A stretch of 16,707 bases of DNA from assembly GCA_004552395.1 (NCBI GenBank), contig SFOK01000065.1:1-16707 (forward strand), given 5' to 3'. This document shows positions 15,104 to 16,707 of the stretch, piece by piece (the stretch's first letter is position 1; each line of letters opens with the position of its first letter). A program made the translations under genes and the position numbers. This DNA comes from Bacteroidales bacterium. GTDB lineage: Bacteria; Bacteroidota; Bacteroidia; Bacteroidales; Muribaculaceae. The notes beneath the pieces are model-generated. The model did no database searches. It had not been told where the DNA came from and was given only the letters and a program-made list of their open reading frames with translations.

Positions 15104-16612
15104 ATGTCAAAACTTGAAACATTCGCAATAGGCAGCCGCGAGCTGACCTACGATCTTATAGAGCAGATACTCAACGATGGTACGAAGCTCGAACTGTCGC
15201 CCGAGGCCATAGAGAAGATTCAGCATTGCCGCGAATATCTCGACAAGAAGACCGAAGAGGGCGGCGCACCGATCTACGGTGTGACCACCGGCTTCGGATC
15301 GCTCTGCAACCGGTCCATATCGCCCGAAGAGCTCGGCCGCCTTCAGGAGAACCTGGTGAAGAGCCACTCCTGCTCCATAGGCACACCGATCGACCCCGTG
15401 ATCGTGAAACTGATGCTTCTGCTCAAGGCCCACGCCCTATCTATGGGTTTCAGCGGCGTGCAGGTAGAGACAGTGCAGCGCATCCTCGACTTCTACAACA
15501 ACGATGTATATCCGGTGGTCTACGACCGCGGATCTCTCGGCGCGTCTGGCGACCTCGCCCCGCTTGCCAACCTGTTCCTCCCTCTCTTGGGCGAAGGCGA
15601 GGCTGTGCACGCCGGCAAAGTGTTCAAAGGCCGCGACATACTGAATATGTTCGGATGGCGCCCCATCAAGCTGAAATCGAAAGAGGGTCTGGCGCTGCTC
15701 AACGGCACACAGTTCATGAGCGCCAACGGCATCAAAGCCCTGATCGACGGCTGGCACATAGTGAACACCTTCGACGCCATCGGCGCCATGTCGCTTGAGG
15801 CATACGACGGCCGCATAGAGCCGTTCATGAGCTGCATACAGGATGTGCGCCCCCACAGAGGACAGAAAGAGACAGCCCGCATCTTCCGCAAGATGCTCGA
15901 GGGGAGCGAGATCATGGCCCAAGAGAAGAAACATGTGCAGGACCCCTACTCCTTCCGTTGCATTCCGCAGGTTCACGGCGCGGTGCGCGACGCCATGTAT
16001 CATGTCACCGATGTGCTCCACACCGAGATCAATTCCGTGACCGACAACCCGACCGTCTTCCCTGACCTCGACATGGTAGTGTCAGGCGGCAACTTCCACG
16101 GCGAACCGCTCGCTCTGGTGTTCGACTATATGGGTGTGGCACTGCATGAGCTCGGCAACATATCCGAGCGCCGTGTGGCACAGCTCATCCTGGGCAACCG
16201 CGGCCTGCCCGAGTTCTTAGTGGCCAAACCCGGCCTCAACTCCGGCTTCATGATCCCGCAGTATGCCGCCGCTTCCGTGGTGAGCCAGAACAAGATGTAC
16301 TGCTTCACGGCCAGCTGCGACTCCATAGTCAGCTCCAACGGCCAGGAAGACCTCGTGTCGATGGGCGCCAACGCCGCCACAAAACTGCACCACATCATCG
16401 ACAACCTGAAGTATATAGCCGCCATCGAGCTTATGAACGCAGCCCAGGCGCTCAACTTCCGCCGCCCGGTGAAGTCGTCGCCCTACATAGCTCATTTCTT
16501 CGACGCATATCGCTCGAAGGTCCCCTTCGTAGAGGAGGATGTGGTGATGGCCGACTATATCCCCGCCACACTCGACTTCCTGAAAGGATACAGCATCGAA
16601 ATACCGGAATAA
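15104..16612 (+). CDS. hutH: Histidine ammonia-lyase
   Basis: First step of histidine breakdown: non-oxidative removal of ammonia from L-histidine to give trans-urocanate; cytoplasmic homotetramer. The 502 residues match the family (about 505-510). The electrophilic MIO cofactor forms autocatalytically from Ala-Ser-Gly, seen as A147-S148-G149 in GSLGASGDLAPLANL. Other conserved segments are YGVTTGFGSL (the catalytic-loop tyrosine), GLALLNGTQ, QDPYSFRCIPQVHG, SVTDNPTVF, GNFHGEP and SSNGQEDLVSMG. The N-terminus begins directly at ATG 15104 after AT-rich DNA with no Shine-Dalgarno. It is the last of the four hut genes despite acting first. It is separated from hutI by the large inverted repeat, so its transcript level could differ from that of hutU-ftcD-hutI. 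Confidence 0.97.
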   Translation: MSKLETFAIGSRELTYDLIEQILNDGTKLELSPEAIEKIQHCREYLDKKTEEGGAPIYGVTTGFGSLCNRSISPEELGRLQENLVKSHSCSIGTPIDPVIVKLMLLLKAHALSMGFSGVQVETVQRILDFYNNDVYPVVYDRGSLGASGDLAPLANLFLPLLGEGEAVHAGKVFKGRDILNMFGWRPIKLKSKEGLALLNGTQFMSANGIKALIDGWHIVNTFDAIGAMSLEAYDGRIEPFMSCIQDVRPHRGQKETARIFRKMLEGSEIMAQEKKHVQDPYSFRCIPQVHGAVRDAMYHVTDVLHTEINSVTDNPTVFPDLDMVVSGGNFHGEPLALVFDYMGVALHELGNISERRVAQLILGNRGLPEFLVAKPGLNSGFMIPQYAAASVVSQNKMYCFTASCDSIVSSNGQEDLVSMGANAATKLHHIIDNLKYIAAIELMNAAQALNFRRPVKSSPYIAHFFDAYRSKVPFVEEDVVMADYIPATLDFLKGYSIEIPE

Positions 16613-16632
16613 TTCCCGACGCCTGAAGAAGT

Positions 16633-16669
16633 CCGGCAGGGAGAAATTCCAGCCGGGAGTAATTCCGGC
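16633..16669 (+). repeat. Short repeats and hairpin after hutH
   Basis: GGGAGAAATTCC (16639-16650) and GGGAGTAATTCC (16655-16666) are a direct repeat with one mismatch and a 16-nt period. GCCGG (16652-16656) can pair with CCGGC at 16665-16669 or with CCGGC at 16633-16637, giving competing hairpins. There is no T-run, so it does not look like a terminator and transcription may continue into the next gene. Confidence 0.4.
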
Positions 16670-16689
16670 GCCGATAAAACGAATATGCG

Positions 16690-16707
16690 AAGGAGAGGCA
16701 ACGGATG
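16690..16707 (+). promoter_or_regulatory. Possible ribosome binding site and start codon of a next gene
   Basis: AAGGAG (16690-16695) stands 9 nt before an ATG at 16705-16707, the last three bases of the window. If real, it is the start of another plus-strand gene about 90 bp after hutH, perhaps part of the same operon. A second ATG at 16685 in another frame cannot be excluded. Nothing can be said about the product. Confidence 0.3.

Noticed and set aside
9806..16612. Hut cluster as a new biosynthetic or defence system
   Set aside because: All four proteins carry complete motifs of the classical histidine-degradation pathway; nothing points to another role.

Overview
The window looks like chromosomal DNA of a Bacteroidales bacterium, perhaps a Muribaculaceae-type gut commensal. 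The evidence is a class III glutamine synthetase, the DapL (aminotransferase) lysine route, a Bacteroidetes-type EF-G paralog, Bacteroidetes promoters (TTTG-N20/21-TAnnTTTG), and mostly no Shine-Dalgarno sequence before start codons. Coding DNA is GC-rich and most intergenic DNA is clearly AT-richer. I see no phage, IS element, CRISPR array, tRNA or rRNA. Nine complete protein genes account for nearly all of the sequence, and all are recognisable families.

Left block, minus strand (124-4691): dapF, dapL and glnN (read right to left) link meso-diaminopimelate/lysine synthesis to ammonia assimilation. A consensus promoter lies upstream of dapF. A terminator-like hairpin and a second hairpin lie between dapF and dapL. 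Positions 1-123 hold two hairpins, one ending glnN and one probably ending a plus-strand gene to the left of the window.

Centre, plus strand (4944-9608): a divergently transcribed EF-G paralog whose GTPase motifs are degenerate, like the GTPase-deficient EF-G2 of Bacteroides. A CRP-sized palindrome lies in its upstream region and a strong terminator follows it. Next comes a secreted S9-family (dipeptidyl-peptidase 5-like) serine peptidase with a perfect consensus promoter and a long structured leader.

Right block, plus strand (9806-16612): a complete histidine-to-glutamate pathway in the order hutU, ftcD (fused formimidoyltransferase-cyclodeaminase), hutI, hutH. The order of action is HutH, HutU, HutI, FtcD, giving glutamate, ammonia and a one-carbon unit on tetrahydrofolate. 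No hut regulator or transporter is in view. A possible next gene begins at the last three bases.

The genes themselves are ordinary metabolism. The less explained material is non-coding: a ~155-nt imperfect inverted repeat between hutI and hutH, a tandem-palindrome hairpin between hutU and ftcD, a folded region before hutU, the paired hairpins before dapL, and the EF-G paralog's regulatory region. I found no convincing new multi-gene system.
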